A stretch of DNA of 64,000 bases from contig NZ_JAHLQF010000004.1 in assembly GCF_018918285.1 (NCBI RefSeq), positions 554,206 to 618,205 on the forward strand. The letters run 5' to 3'. Shown in pieces: positions 1 to 7,965 of the stretch (position 1 is its first letter; each line of letters starts with the position of its first letter). A program made the position numbers and the translations under genes. This DNA comes from Clostridium mobile (GTDB lineage: Bacteria; Bacillota; Clostridia; Clostridiales; Clostridiaceae). The notes under the pieces are model-generated. The model was not told the DNA's origin. It did not search any database and saw nothing but the letters and a program-made list of their open reading frames with translations.

Positions 1-97
1 CTATATCATTTATAATACTGCCATCTCCAGCATTAAGAGGATATTTATATGATAAAATAGAATAAATTATTATTGCTAAAAAAATGGTACTAAAATA
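1..97 (-). other. Window edge, open stretch of unknown meaning
   Basis: One minus-strand frame stays open to the window edge and would encode a hydrophobic stretch followed by a polar tail (FLAIIIYSILSYKYPLNAG). A stop lies directly upstream, there is no ATG, GTG or TTG start and no ribosome site. It could be chance or the edge of a gene outside the window. Confidence 0.15.
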
Positions 98-430
98 TTA
101 CTTACTTATTTTTTTCTTTTCCATTAAAAATTTATTATGAACATCCTTTAAAGCTACAATTAGAGCTTTCTGGGCAGTACCTAAAAATCTATTATTTATT
201 TCATTAATCATATGATCTAAATCACTTATTAAGTTGTATCCAACAAGTATAGACTTTATGAAATCAGAGGTCACATTGCTAATGGCATTACATGTTATGT
301 CTATTATCTCACCATTATCTATATTAATTATTAATCCAAGAAAAAAGCCATTATACATAATTGTAATTGGATCTGTACTATTTGCTCTAGATATTCCTGT
401 AATATATATAGTATTTTTTTCATAATTCAT
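98..430 (-). CDS. DUF3870 domain protein
   Basis: A protein of about 110 residues with no signal peptide or membrane segment, so probably cytoplasmic. The pattern (YITGISRAN near the start, a central GLIINIDNGEIID segment, then AQKALIVALKD near the end) fits the DUF3870 family, small proteins of unknown function common in clostridia. I place the start at the internal ATG at 428-430 because AAGGAGTGG lies just upstream; the longer frame reaching 478 has no ribosome site and begins with repeated IYKF. It stands alone, with a terminator separating it from murI. The biochemical role is not known. Confidence 0.75.
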   Translation of the reverse strand: MNYEKNTIYITGISRANSTDPITIMYNGFFLGLIINIDNGEIIDITCNAISNVTSDFIKSILVGYNLISDLDHMINEINNRFLGTAQKALIVALKDVHNKFLMEKKKISK

Positions 431-532
431 ACAGTACCACTCCTTAAATTTATATATTCGAAATTTATATATTCGCACTAATTAGATTATACAACATTTT
501 CAATAAATAAGAGCAACAATTATATTATATCA

Positions 533-575
533 AAAAATTCAGACTGTTAAATATAAAATTAACAGTCTGAATTTT
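533..575 (-). terminator. Terminator after murI
   Basis: A 17-bp perfect inverted repeat (AAAATTCAGACTGTTAA and its complement) around an 8-base AT-rich loop lies just past the murI stop, with A/T runs on both flanks. It would end murI transcription on the minus strand. Confidence 0.85.
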
Positions 576-604
576 CAATATAACGATATTGCATAACTCA
601 ATTA

Positions 605-1390
605 CTAATCGTTGTATTGTATTATTTCTTGTGGCAATTCTAATTGTAGCATGCCCATTATTGTATGATATTTATCTTCATCCCCTGTAGTATATACCTT
701 AAAGGCTTTACTTTCTTCTTCTTTTAACCATTGTTTTTCTTCTAGATATTCCTTCATAGCCTCTGCTTGTTGGAAAGCCGGATTAATAAAGTTAATTTCT
801 GGATAACATTCTTCAAATATATCCTTTACTATTGGATAATGAGTACATCCTAGTATTACTGTATCTACACTTTCTTTTTCCAAAATACTATTAACATGAG
901 TTCTTATTATTTCCTTAACTTCTATTCTATCTATCTTTCCGCTATCTACTATAGCCGCAAGCTCTCCTGAGCCTTTTCCATAAACTTTAATATCCCCTAA
1001 CATTTTATCATAATATCCACTATTTACTGTAAAATTAGTTGCTATTAATCCAACTTTTTCTTTTCTTAATACATTTCTAATGTTGTCCACTACTGGATCA
1101 ATAACTTTTATTATCTTAACATCATAATCATCACTTATAAGATCTATAATGGTGGAAATTGTATTACATGCCACCCCGATAACTTTTACGTTTTGGCTAA
1201 TTAAAAATTCGATCATTCTTCTAGTAAGACTTATAATTTCTTCTTGACTCTTGTTTCCATATGGCACATTCTTGTTATCACCAAAATATATTATATTTTC
1301 CTTTGGTAGCAACCTTTGAAGCTCTTTTACAGTAGTAAGTCCTCCTACTCCTGAATCTAACACCCCTATTGGACTGTTTTTTGTTATCAT
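605..1390 (-). CDS. murI: Glutamate racemase
   Basis: Converts L-glutamate to D-glutamate for peptidoglycan precursors, in the cytoplasm, without a cofactor. The protein is 261 residues, normal for the family. It opens with the GVLDSGVGGLT motif (9-19). Both catalytic cysteines are present: Cys75 in GVACNT and Cys182 in ILGCTHYP. GGAGG lies just upstream of the ATG. It is transcribed alone from a good sigma-A promoter through a leader of about 145 nt that holds a complete terminator hairpin (listed separately), so expression may be attenuated. Identification is firm; the regulation is inferred. Confidence 0.97.
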   Translation of the reverse strand: MITKNSPIGVLDSGVGGLTTVKELQRLLPKENIIYFGDNKNVPYGNKSQEEIISLTRRMIEFLISQNVKVIGVACNTISTIIDLISDDYDVKIIKVIDPVVDNIRNVLRKEKVGLIATNFTVNSGYYDKMLGDIKVYGKGSGELAAIVDSGKIDRIEVKEIIRTHVNSILEKESVDTVILGCTHYPIVKDIFEECYPEINFINPAFQQAEAMKEYLEEKQWLKEEESKAFKVYTTGDEDKYHTIMGMLQLELPQEIIQYND

Positions 1391-1570
1391 TATAAATCAA
1401 CCTCCACAAAAAATTAAAGCCGGTTCTCCCTTTTAGGAGAAAACCGGCTTCATTATATTTTTATATACAAAATTTATATACACTAAGTTTGTATACCAAT
1501 ATAATGAACGGTGAATATTAAATTCACTCTCATTTAAAAATATTTTAACAAATATGACGCAGCTTGTCAA
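1391..1570 (-). promoter_or_regulatory. murI promoter and structured leader
   Basis: Minus-strand promoter with -35 TTGACA (1565-1570), a 17-bp spacer and -10 TAAAAT (1542-1547). The transcribed leader first shows a small GTGAA/TTCAC hairpin (about 1511-1528). Next is a longer stem with arms TTCATTATAT and ATATAATGAA enclosing TATACAAA/TTTGTATA. Then comes a GC-rich terminator hairpin (1417-1450) ending about 25 nt before the murI start. A terminator inside a 5' leader suggests attenuation, a riboswitch-like element, or a short RNA of about 130 nt. It matches no riboswitch I recognise. Confidence 0.7.
1417..1450 (-). terminator. Terminator hairpin within the murI leader
   Basis: Stem AAGCCGGTTCTCC against GGAGAAaaCCGGCTT with a short loop. 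On the minus strand it is followed by TTTAATTTTTTG, the layout of an intrinsic terminator, although the murI ribosome site lies just after it. Confidence 0.8.
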
Positions 1571-1659
1571 TATTTTTTCTTTTTATTATTTTTTCTGAAT
1601 ATTTTTCGACAATTGTATAAATATATATATTAAATTAATAATTTATAGGAGTGTGGAAA

Positions 1660-2301
1660 ATGAAAATTACCTGGTTGGGCCATTCTTCCTTTATTATAGA
1701 AGATTGCAAAGGAAGAAAATTACTTACAGATCCTTTTAATGATTCCATAGGATATGAGGTCTTTAAAGGAGATATAGATGTTGTAACTATTAGTCATCAA
1801 CACTTTGATCACAATTATAAAGATAATATCAATTCTGAAAAAGTTGCTGTAGTGGAGAAGGTGGGATTTTTTAATCCCTGCGATATTCCTATACAGGGCA
1901 TACCTTCCTATCACGACAAGGACCAAGGTACGAAAAGAGGAGAAAATATAGTATACCTATTTCAAATGGATGGTTACAAACTTTGTCATTTAGGAGATTT
2001 AGGTCACCTTTTATCAAAAGAAGATATATCAAAAATTGGAGGCGTTGACGTACTATTTATACCTATAGGAGGGAATTATACCATAAACGGTAAGGAAGCT
2101 TTTCAAATAACTAAAACAATAAAAAGCCATGTAATTATACCTATGCATTATAAAACTCCAGACTTATCCTTTCCCTTAGAAGGATTGGAAGTTTTTCTAA
2201 AGTACATAAAGAAAGGTAAACGTATAAATAGCAATTCTATCGAGCTGACTGATGATCTAAAGAAACTTGATGGAGAATTATTAATATTAGATTATAAATA
2301 A
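1660..2301 (+). CDS. UPF0173 metallo-beta-lactamase-fold hydrolase
   Basis: About 213 residues of metallo-beta-lactamase fold in the UPF0173 group (YtkL-like metal-dependent hydrolases). It begins MKITWLGHSSF and carries the metal-binding HxHxDH motif as SHQHFDHN near residue 50, a HLGDLGH motif and a C-terminal MHYKT histidine. The substrate is not known for the family. I use the ATG at 1660 because the ATAGGAG ribosome site overlaps the upstream GTG at 1651. It is a single gene, divergent from murI and ended by a hairpin shared with the convergent ArsR gene. Confidence 0.9.
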   Translation: MKITWLGHSSFIIEDCKGRKLLTDPFNDSIGYEVFKGDIDVVTISHQHFDHNYKDNINSEKVAVVEKVGFFNPCDIPIQGIPSYHDKDQGTKRGENIVYLFQMDGYKLCHLGDLGHLLSKEDISKIGGVDVLFIPIGGNYTINGKEAFQITKTIKSHVIIPMHYKTPDLSFPLEGLEVFLKYIKKGKRINSNSIELTDDLKKLDGELLILDYK

Positions 2302-2306
2302 AAAAT

Positions 2307-2348
2307 AAACCTTAGTTTAATTGAATTTTTTCTCTTAAACTAAGGTTT
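2307..2348. terminator. Bidirectional terminator
   Basis: A 14-bp perfect stem (AAACCTTAGTTTAA and its complement) between the convergent hydrolase and ArsR genes, with T runs in both directions. Confidence 0.85.
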
Positions 2349-2359
2349 TACAATTAATT

Positions 2360-2725
2360 TTAGTTATGTTCAACATGAGTTAAACCAGCATTAAAAATCT
2401 CACCTATATGCTCATCATCCAGGGAATAAAATACGGTTTTTCCCTCTTTTCTGAACTTAACAAGTCTTGCAGATTTAAGAATTCTAAGTTGATGAGATAT
2501 TGAAGACTGGCTCATACCCAATACATCTGCAATGTCGCAAACACACAATTCTTTTTTAAAAAGAGCATATATTATCTTAATTCTTGTATAGTCTCCTAAA
2601 ACTTTGAATAAATCGGATAGCCTTGTAAATGTCTCATTATCTAACATATTTTTCTTAACACAGCTAACACAATCGTCATGAACATCACAACAGTTGCAAA
2701 CCTCTATTTCTTCAAGTTCTCTCAT
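2360..2725 (-). CDS. ArsR/SmtB-family metal-sensing repressor
   Basis: A 121-residue winged-helix repressor. Two metal sites known from this family can be read. The alpha3N-type site is CVC at 61-63 with extra N-terminal cysteines (10, 12, 13, 19, 22), as in CadC-type Cd/Pb/Zn sensors. The alpha5 site is the exact DxH(x)10HxxH pattern, with Asp104, His106, His117 and His120, as in SmtB and CzrA. The recognition helix is in SQSSISHQLRIL. No efflux ATPase is adjacent, so it may act on a distant target or on itself. Family assignment is firm; the metal is an inference. Confidence 0.92.
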   Translation of the reverse strand: MRELEEIEVCNCCDVHDDCVSCVKKNMLDNETFTRLSDLFKVLGDYTRIKIIYALFKKELCVCDIADVLGMSQSSISHQLRILKSARLVKFRKEGKTVFYSLDDEHIGEIFNAGLTHVEHN

Positions 2726-2823
2726 TTTTTCACCACCCTTAGATCAGTTGCTTTATCATTGTACTATCCTCTGACTAATTTCCTTTTATTATATACTCAT
2801 TATATAGTTTATAATTTATTTAT

Positions 2824-4995
2824 TCAACTTAATAGAGGTACTTTATTCTGTTCATGATTATTTATAGTCTCAATTATTAAATCTAAACATTGAGTAAATA
2901 ATATTATAATTTCTCCTTCTATTGCCCTATCCATGGCATATATTATTGCATCTTCCTCTTTGTAAATAATCTCTAAACTATTTATGTCAAATCCTTTTGA
3001 TATAACTCCTTCTTTTATTAAACTAGCGGACTCTCCCTTTTTTCTACCTCTTAGATCAAACTGCTCTCTTATTATTATATGATCACTATACTTGGCAGAT
3101 ATTTCTCCTAGTTCTTTTATGTATCTGTCCATCCTATCTCCAGGAGCAGCTATTATTGAGGTTATTCTATTAGGATTAAATTCCTTAGCTAAATTAAATA
3201 CTTCTTCAAAGGCTTCTCCATTATGTCCATAATCTAAAATAATCTTATATTTATTCATGTTTATTATATTTTGCCTTCCAGGATTTAAATATAGATCACA
3301 CTCTAAATTACCTATTATATCTATAATTTTTTCAATATTTCCATGTATATAGTAAGTTGCTGCTAGTGAAGAAATTATATTTAAGATATTACTTTTAGAC
3401 TTTCCATAATAAGTGAATGGGATTTTTCTTACGTTTATAATCTTACTTTCAATACCATTTTTACAATGTATTATATAATCATCCCTTACATAAAAGGCTT
3501 CCCTACCTTCTTTTATGTGTTCCTCTATCAATGGATTTTTTTCTAAATCATACAAGCATATGCCTATATCATTTCTACAAGAAAATAAATGGGATAATTC
3601 CTGTTGAGCTTTTAATATAGCCTTTCCTCCCATTTCTAATTCTTTTATAATTACTGACTTAGTGTTAATTAATTTATCCATATCCTCTGTCCCCTCCATG
3701 CCTACATGATCTTCAGATATGGATGTTATAATACCTATATTCCCTCCTTCGTAGCCTAACCCATTTCGTCCTATGCCTCCTCTTGCCGTTTCTAATACAG
3801 CTATTTCCACTTTTTCATTAGTTAAAATCTCTCTTGCACTTAAAAATCCTGTAGTATCTCCATCTCTAATTTTCTCATTTCCTATAAATATACCTTCTGT
3901 TGAGGCCAATCCTGTCACATAGCCAAGTCTTTTAAATATATTATAAATTAACCTTGCTGTAGTTGTCTTACCATTTGATCCAGTTATTGATATTATGGGT
4001 ATGGCTCCAACTTCATTCTTTATGTTTTGTAGAAAAAACTTTATTATATCATTTTTTATATTAGTCAGTTCATCTTTTATATTAAACACGCATCCCAAAT
4101 CTCTTACCTTTAATGCGTTATTTTTCTCATCTTCATAGAAATCTATATACATAAATTCAATTCTAAAAATCTTATATATACTATTTATTAGTTCCCTAAG
4201 CCCTAACCCTTCATTTACTCTTTCATACTCTCCATTTGTATTTATTTTAAACACTTTGTTATTTCTACCTTTATAGCTAATTACTCTGTAACTTATGTCT
4301 CCATTATAAGCTAGGGCATATCCATAAGAATTAATGATATTATTCACAACAGTCATCAACTCTTCAGTATTTTTACAATTAATATCTATATTATAATCTT
4401 TCGAATAATTACATATATTTATTGGATATTGTATATCCATAATATCTTCCTCTATTAAATTATATAGCTTTTTCATCTCTACTCTAGGAAGATTGTTATA
4501 TCTTAATAATCCATATAAAGTATCTCTGTTTTTACTTCTGATTACCATTGGATCATTTTCATAGCTCTGATATTCATCACTTATAATTATAGATCTTCGC
4601 CCATAGCCTAATTGATATAATCCTTCTGAAAGCTCAATTGTTGGAATTCCCTCATCTTTAGCTAAATCTATAATTGTAAAAGTAAATTTATCTTGAAATA
4701 GCTTTTTAATCTTATCTCCAACTTTCTTCACACTAGAATTTTCATCCATTATATTGTAAATTATATATCTACATAAATTCTCTCTTTTATAGGTAGCCCA
4801 AATAATATATCCTTCCTCTTCCTCCTCTATTTCTATTATTTTTTCATCATATCCAATATATTTGTATACTCCTAAATATTTTTTCATAAATTCATTTAAA
4901 TCTACTTTATTAGTAGATTTAACTTTTATTTTCACTAAACTTTTTATACCCTTAATATTGTTTCCTTCAAAAAAATTTATAAAAGAAATATGCAT
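2824..4995 (-). CDS. Cyanophycin-synthetase-like Mur ligase protein
   Basis: About 723 residues. The second half is an intact Mur-ligase domain of cyanophycin synthetase (CphA) type: ITGSNGKTTT near 339, GDTTGFLSAREIL, ETARGGIGRNGLGYE, TSISEDHVG and LDYGHN. The first 330 residues correspond to the CphA N-terminal and ATP-grasp regions, but the ATP-grasp part is short. It lacks the VKPxxGNxGxG lysine/glycine loop and the IEVN metal-binding segment, so it looks catalytically dead. The protein may therefore add one residue type to an unknown acceptor; true cyanophycin synthesis is doubtful and no cyanophycinase is nearby. The start at 4995 has GAGGATGG upstream and lies inside a long inverted repeat. 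Confidence 0.85.
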   Translation of the reverse strand: MHISFINFFEGNNIKGIKSLVKIKVKSTNKVDLNEFMKKYLGVYKYIGYDEKIIEIEEEEEGYIIWATYKRENLCRYIIYNIMDENSSVKKVGDKIKKLFQDKFTFTIIDLAKDEGIPTIELSEGLYQLGYGRRSIIISDEYQSYENDPMVIRSKNRDTLYGLLRYNNLPRVEMKKLYNLIEEDIMDIQYPINICNYSKDYNIDINCKNTEELMTVVNNIINSYGYALAYNGDISYRVISYKGRNNKVFKINTNGEYERVNEGLGLRELINSIYKIFRIEFMYIDFYEDEKNNALKVRDLGCVFNIKDELTNIKNDIIKFFLQNIKNEVGAIPIISITGSNGKTTTARLIYNIFKRLGYVTGLASTEGIFIGNEKIRDGDTTGFLSAREILTNEKVEIAVLETARGGIGRNGLGYEGGNIGIITSISEDHVGMEGTEDMDKLINTKSVIIKELEMGGKAILKAQQELSHLFSCRNDIGICLYDLEKNPLIEEHIKEGREAFYVRDDYIIHCKNGIESKIINVRKIPFTYYGKSKSNILNIISSLAATYYIHGNIEKIIDIIGNLECDLYLNPGRQNIINMNKYKIILDYGHNGEAFEEVFNLAKEFNPNRITSIIAAPGDRMDRYIKELGEISAKYSDHIIIREQFDLRGRKKGESASLIKEGVISKGFDINSLEIIYKEEDAIIYAMDRAIEGEIIILFTQCLDLIIETINNHEQNKVPLLS

Positions 4996-5060
4996 AATTT
5001 CACCATCCTCAAAAACCATAATAATATAGGTTCTTAATTTACAAGAGAAATTATGCATAT
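4988..5060 (-). repeat. 14-bp inverted repeat over the Mur ligase start codon
   Basis: Perfect arms ATATGCATAATTTC at 4988-5001 and GAAATTATGCATAT at 5047-5060, 45 bases apart. In the minus-strand mRNA the downstream arm contains the ATG of the CphA-like gene, while its ribosome site lies in the loop. Folding would hide the start codon. Confidence 0.75.
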
Positions 5061-5067
5061 TAAAATT

Positions 5068-5580
5068 TTAAACTTCCTCGTATAATATAATATGTTTTAG
5101 TAATACACTTTCCTTCACATCAATTATCCTTTGATTACTTGAGCCTTTGTATTTTAAATGGTGGCTGTATTTATCCATCTCAAATCTACCGTCTACTAGT
5201 ATATCAATATTATCTAATAGCTCTTTCCACCCATTATTTTTATCTAAATGTTCAATTATATATTCAAAAGTATATCCCGTATAGCACCAAATATTAAGGC
5301 CCTCTTTTTTTAAAAGATACGCTAATTCACTTAGATTTTCGGCTTGCTCAAAAGGTTCTCCCCCAGAAAAAGTAATTCCTTTTATTAATGGCATATTGCT
5401 CTCTACTCTCTTAACAATATCCTTTATATTAGCCTTTTCTCCATAATCAAATCCCTGCATGGCTACATTATGACATCCTGGACAATGATGATTACAGCCG
5501 GACAAAAACAATACAGCTCTTAACCCTTTACCATTTACCAAAGAGTTATCTAAAAACCCTGCAACTTGAAGTTCCTTCAT
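5068..5580 (-). CDS. nrdG: Anaerobic ribonucleotide reductase activase
   Basis: A radical-SAM enzyme of about 170 residues that makes the glycyl radical on NrdD. The [4Fe-4S] motif CxxxCxxC is present as CNHHCPGC near residue 28, followed by the SAM-binding GGEPF motif. I place the start at 5578-5580 (MKELQVAGF), one base after the nrdD stop and with GGTGAG upstream. The longer frame to 5670 only overlaps the nrdD C-terminus. It is co-transcribed and probably translationally coupled with nrdD. Confidence 0.95.
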   Translation of the reverse strand: MKELQVAGFLDNSLVNGKGLRAVLFLSGCNHHCPGCHNVAMQGFDYGEKANIKDIVKRVESNMPLIKGITFSGGEPFEQAENLSELAYLLKKEGLNIWCYTGYTFEYIIEHLDKNNGWKELLDNIDILVDGRFEMDKYSHHLKYKGSSNQRIIDVKESVLLKHIILYEEV

Positions 5581-5581
5581 A

Positions 5582-7699
5582 TTACTCACCTTTATTGTAG
5601 AATTTAATTCCATTAGTGTGTGATATTCTATCACTTCTTTCTGCCACTTTTCCACTTCCAAATCTTTCATCTAAACTTAAATATCCTGTAACTCTTGAAA
5701 TACCCTGTATATTTAAACTTCCACATTTATTACACTTGCACTCATTATTGCTTAAATACGTGCCACAATCTCTACAGTATTTTATGTGAAAGTTTATTCC
5801 TATGTAGCTTATATTAGAATGTGTATAAGCATATTCTAATATATCCATTATTACATCCTCTGTTGGATAATCATCTAACTCTATATAAGTTATGTGTCCT
5901 CCATTACAAACTTTATGGTATGGCGCTTCTATATCTATTTTCTCTTTTATTGATATAGAATGTTCAACTGGAACATGGAATCCATTTGTATAATAGTCTT
6001 TATCAGTAACGCCTTCTATTTCTCCAAACACTTTTTTATCTTGTGCTATAAATTTTCCACTTAGTCCTTCTGCAGGAGTAGCATAACAAGACCAGTTTAA
6101 ACTTGTTTCTTCTGTAGTTTTATCTGCAAAATCTCTGATATATTGTATTATTTTCAATCCTAATTCCCTTGCTTCTTCACTTTCACCATGATGTTTTCCT
6201 ATTAGCGCTCTTAGTGTTTCCGCAAGTCCTATAAATCCAATTGCCCAAGTTCCTTGCTTTAATATAGGTTCTATGCTATCTTCTGAACTTAAATTTTCTG
6301 CACCTTTCATCAATTCTTGTCCAGCTACAAAAGGTAAATCCTTAACTCTTAATCTCTTAAGTACTTCATATCTATGTAATAAAGAATCCTTAGCCATATT
6401 TAACCTATTATCTAATAAGCTAAAAAACTTATCTAAATCTCCTTTAGCCAATATACCTACCCTTGGTAGATTAATTGTTGTTGGAGCTATATTGCCTCTA
6501 GCCTTTACTGTAGGCTCTCCATTTACATTGCTTTGAACCCTTGTTCTACAACCCATGGTAGCTGGTAAGTATCCTTTTTCATAATACTCCAAATTAAAAT
6601 CAGCATCTATATTCATAAAAGTTGGGTTCATTCTCTTGCTTGCCACTCTACATGCCAATTTAAATAAATAATAGTATGGATCTGATTGCTTTTTATTCAC
6701 CCCATCCTTTACCCTAAAAATTATATTAGGGAAGATAGGCTGTTCTCCCTTACCTAATCCTTTTTCATATTCATTTAAGAATATCTCACATATCAACGCT
6801 GCATCTTCACTTTGAGGTATTCCTATATTAATGGAACTGAAAGGCACTTGAGAGCCTGCTCTTGAATGCATAGTATTTAAGTTATACACAATTCCCTGCA
6901 TAGCCTGGCTGATATTTTTTCTAAGCCTTCTCTCAACTAATTTTTCTATTACTGAGTCTTCTAATCCTACTTCTTTATATTCTTTCTCTATTTCAACTCT
7001 TGTTGGCCCAACAAATACAGCCATATCATTATCAAAATCCGGATGAGATTGTCCTCCAAACATATCATTTTGTGTGGATTGAAGAAGTATACAAGATAAC
7101 TCACAAGCAGATTCTATTCTTTTAGGTGGCCTTATATAACCATAGCCTGTGTTAAATCCTTTTAATAGTATTTCTTTAGTTGGTATATGTAAACAATTTG
7201 TTGTTAAATTGTAACTATCTAAATCATGATAGTATACATCCCCATTTTCATGGGCCTTTGCTAAATGCTTAGGCATTATAGATAAATTGTGCCATTTATT
7301 GGATTCACTGGCTATTCTTAATAATTTTGAAGAAAAATTATTTCCAACATTAGCATTATCTCTATCAGTTTCTACTCCTATTTTCTCTATTGCCTTCATT
7401 AAATCTGATTTTATTTCTCTAATTTTAGTTCTTTCTTTTCTGTAGTTAGCGTATACAATCCCTATTTCTCTATATCCATTTTCTAATAAAATATTTTCTA
7501 CTAAATTTTGAATTTCTTCTACAGATATTTCTCCGCTATCTATATCTTCTAATCTCTTAATAATTTTCTGAGTTAGATCTATAACTTCACTTTCTTTTAA
7601 ATTATATGCAATCTCCTCTGATGCTCCTTTTATAGCATTAGTTATCTTTGTGGTGTCAAAGGAAACCCTTCTGCCGTCTCTCTTTACTACATGTAGCAT
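5582..7699 (-). CDS. nrdD: Anaerobic (class III) ribonucleoside-triphosphate reductase
   Basis: Makes deoxynucleotides without oxygen. The 705-residue protein starts with an ATP-cone allosteric domain (about 1-95, KRDGRRVSFD). The long barrel carries the NPTFMNIDADF segment, and near the end are a zinc ribbon (CRDCG and CNKCG) and the glycyl-radical motif RVTGYL, with the radical glycine near 672. GGGGG lies upstream of the ATG. It heads an operon with nrdG. A strong sigma-A promoter and an NrdR-like box lie just upstream, consistent with repression by NrdR when deoxynucleotides are plentiful; nrdR is not in this window. Confidence 0.98.
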   Translation of the reverse strand: MLHVVKRDGRRVSFDTTKITNAIKGASEEIAYNLKESEVIDLTQKIIKRLEDIDSGEISVEEIQNLVENILLENGYREIGIVYANYRKERTKIREIKSDLMKAIEKIGVETDRDNANVGNNFSSKLLRIASESNKWHNLSIMPKHLAKAHENGDVYYHDLDSYNLTTNCLHIPTKEILLKGFNTGYGYIRPPKRIESACELSCILLQSTQNDMFGGQSHPDFDNDMAVFVGPTRVEIEKEYKEVGLEDSVIEKLVERRLRKNISQAMQGIVYNLNTMHSRAGSQVPFSSINIGIPQSEDAALICEIFLNEYEKGLGKGEQPIFPNIIFRVKDGVNKKQSDPYYYLFKLACRVASKRMNPTFMNIDADFNLEYYEKGYLPATMGCRTRVQSNVNGEPTVKARGNIAPTTINLPRVGILAKGDLDKFFSLLDNRLNMAKDSLLHRYEVLKRLRVKDLPFVAGQELMKGAENLSSEDSIEPILKQGTWAIGFIGLAETLRALIGKHHGESEEARELGLKIIQYIRDFADKTTEETSLNWSCYATPAEGLSGKFIAQDKKVFGEIEGVTDKDYYTNGFHVPVEHSISIKEKIDIEAPYHKVCNGGHITYIELDDYPTEDVIMDILEYAYTHSNISYIGINFHIKYCRDCGTYLSNNECKCNKCGSLNIQGISRVTGYLSLDERFGSGKVAERSDRISHTNGIKFYNKGE

Positions 7700-7715
7700 A
7701 AATTAATACCCCCAA

Positions 7716-7772
7716 CTACTATATATTGTGTTTGCACTGTGTAATTATACTATGGTAATAAATATTTGGCAA
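7716..7772 (-). promoter_or_regulatory. nrdDG promoter with NrdR-like box
   Basis: Minus-strand -35 TTGCCA (7767-7772), 17-bp spacer, -10 TATAAT (7744-7749). Just downstream, 7716-7731 reads ACACAATATATAGTAG, close to the NrdR consensus acaCwAtATaTwgtgt. A second box at the usual spacing is not convincing. Confidence 0.7.
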
Positions 7773-7906
7773 TTTTAAAATTAACTATATTACAATGATA
7801 TATGTATTTACTATTCTCTTTCTTTATCTCTTTCTTTATCTTATATATATTAGCAGCTTGATATTTTTTTTATTATGCTAAATAGATTTAATATTATCTT
7901 TAGTAC

Positions 7907-7931
7907 TACCAAATAAATACATTATTTGGTA
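7907..7931. promoter_or_regulatory. Palindromic operator-like site
   Basis: TACCAAATA and TATTTGGTA form a perfect 9-bp inverted repeat with a 7-base centre, 35 bp before the lipoprotein start. It is too short and AT-rich for a terminator and has the size of a dimeric repressor site. The regulator is unknown. Confidence 0.45.
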
Positions 7932-7965
7932 AAATATATATAGTATTTTTATAGGAGTTGTTAAT

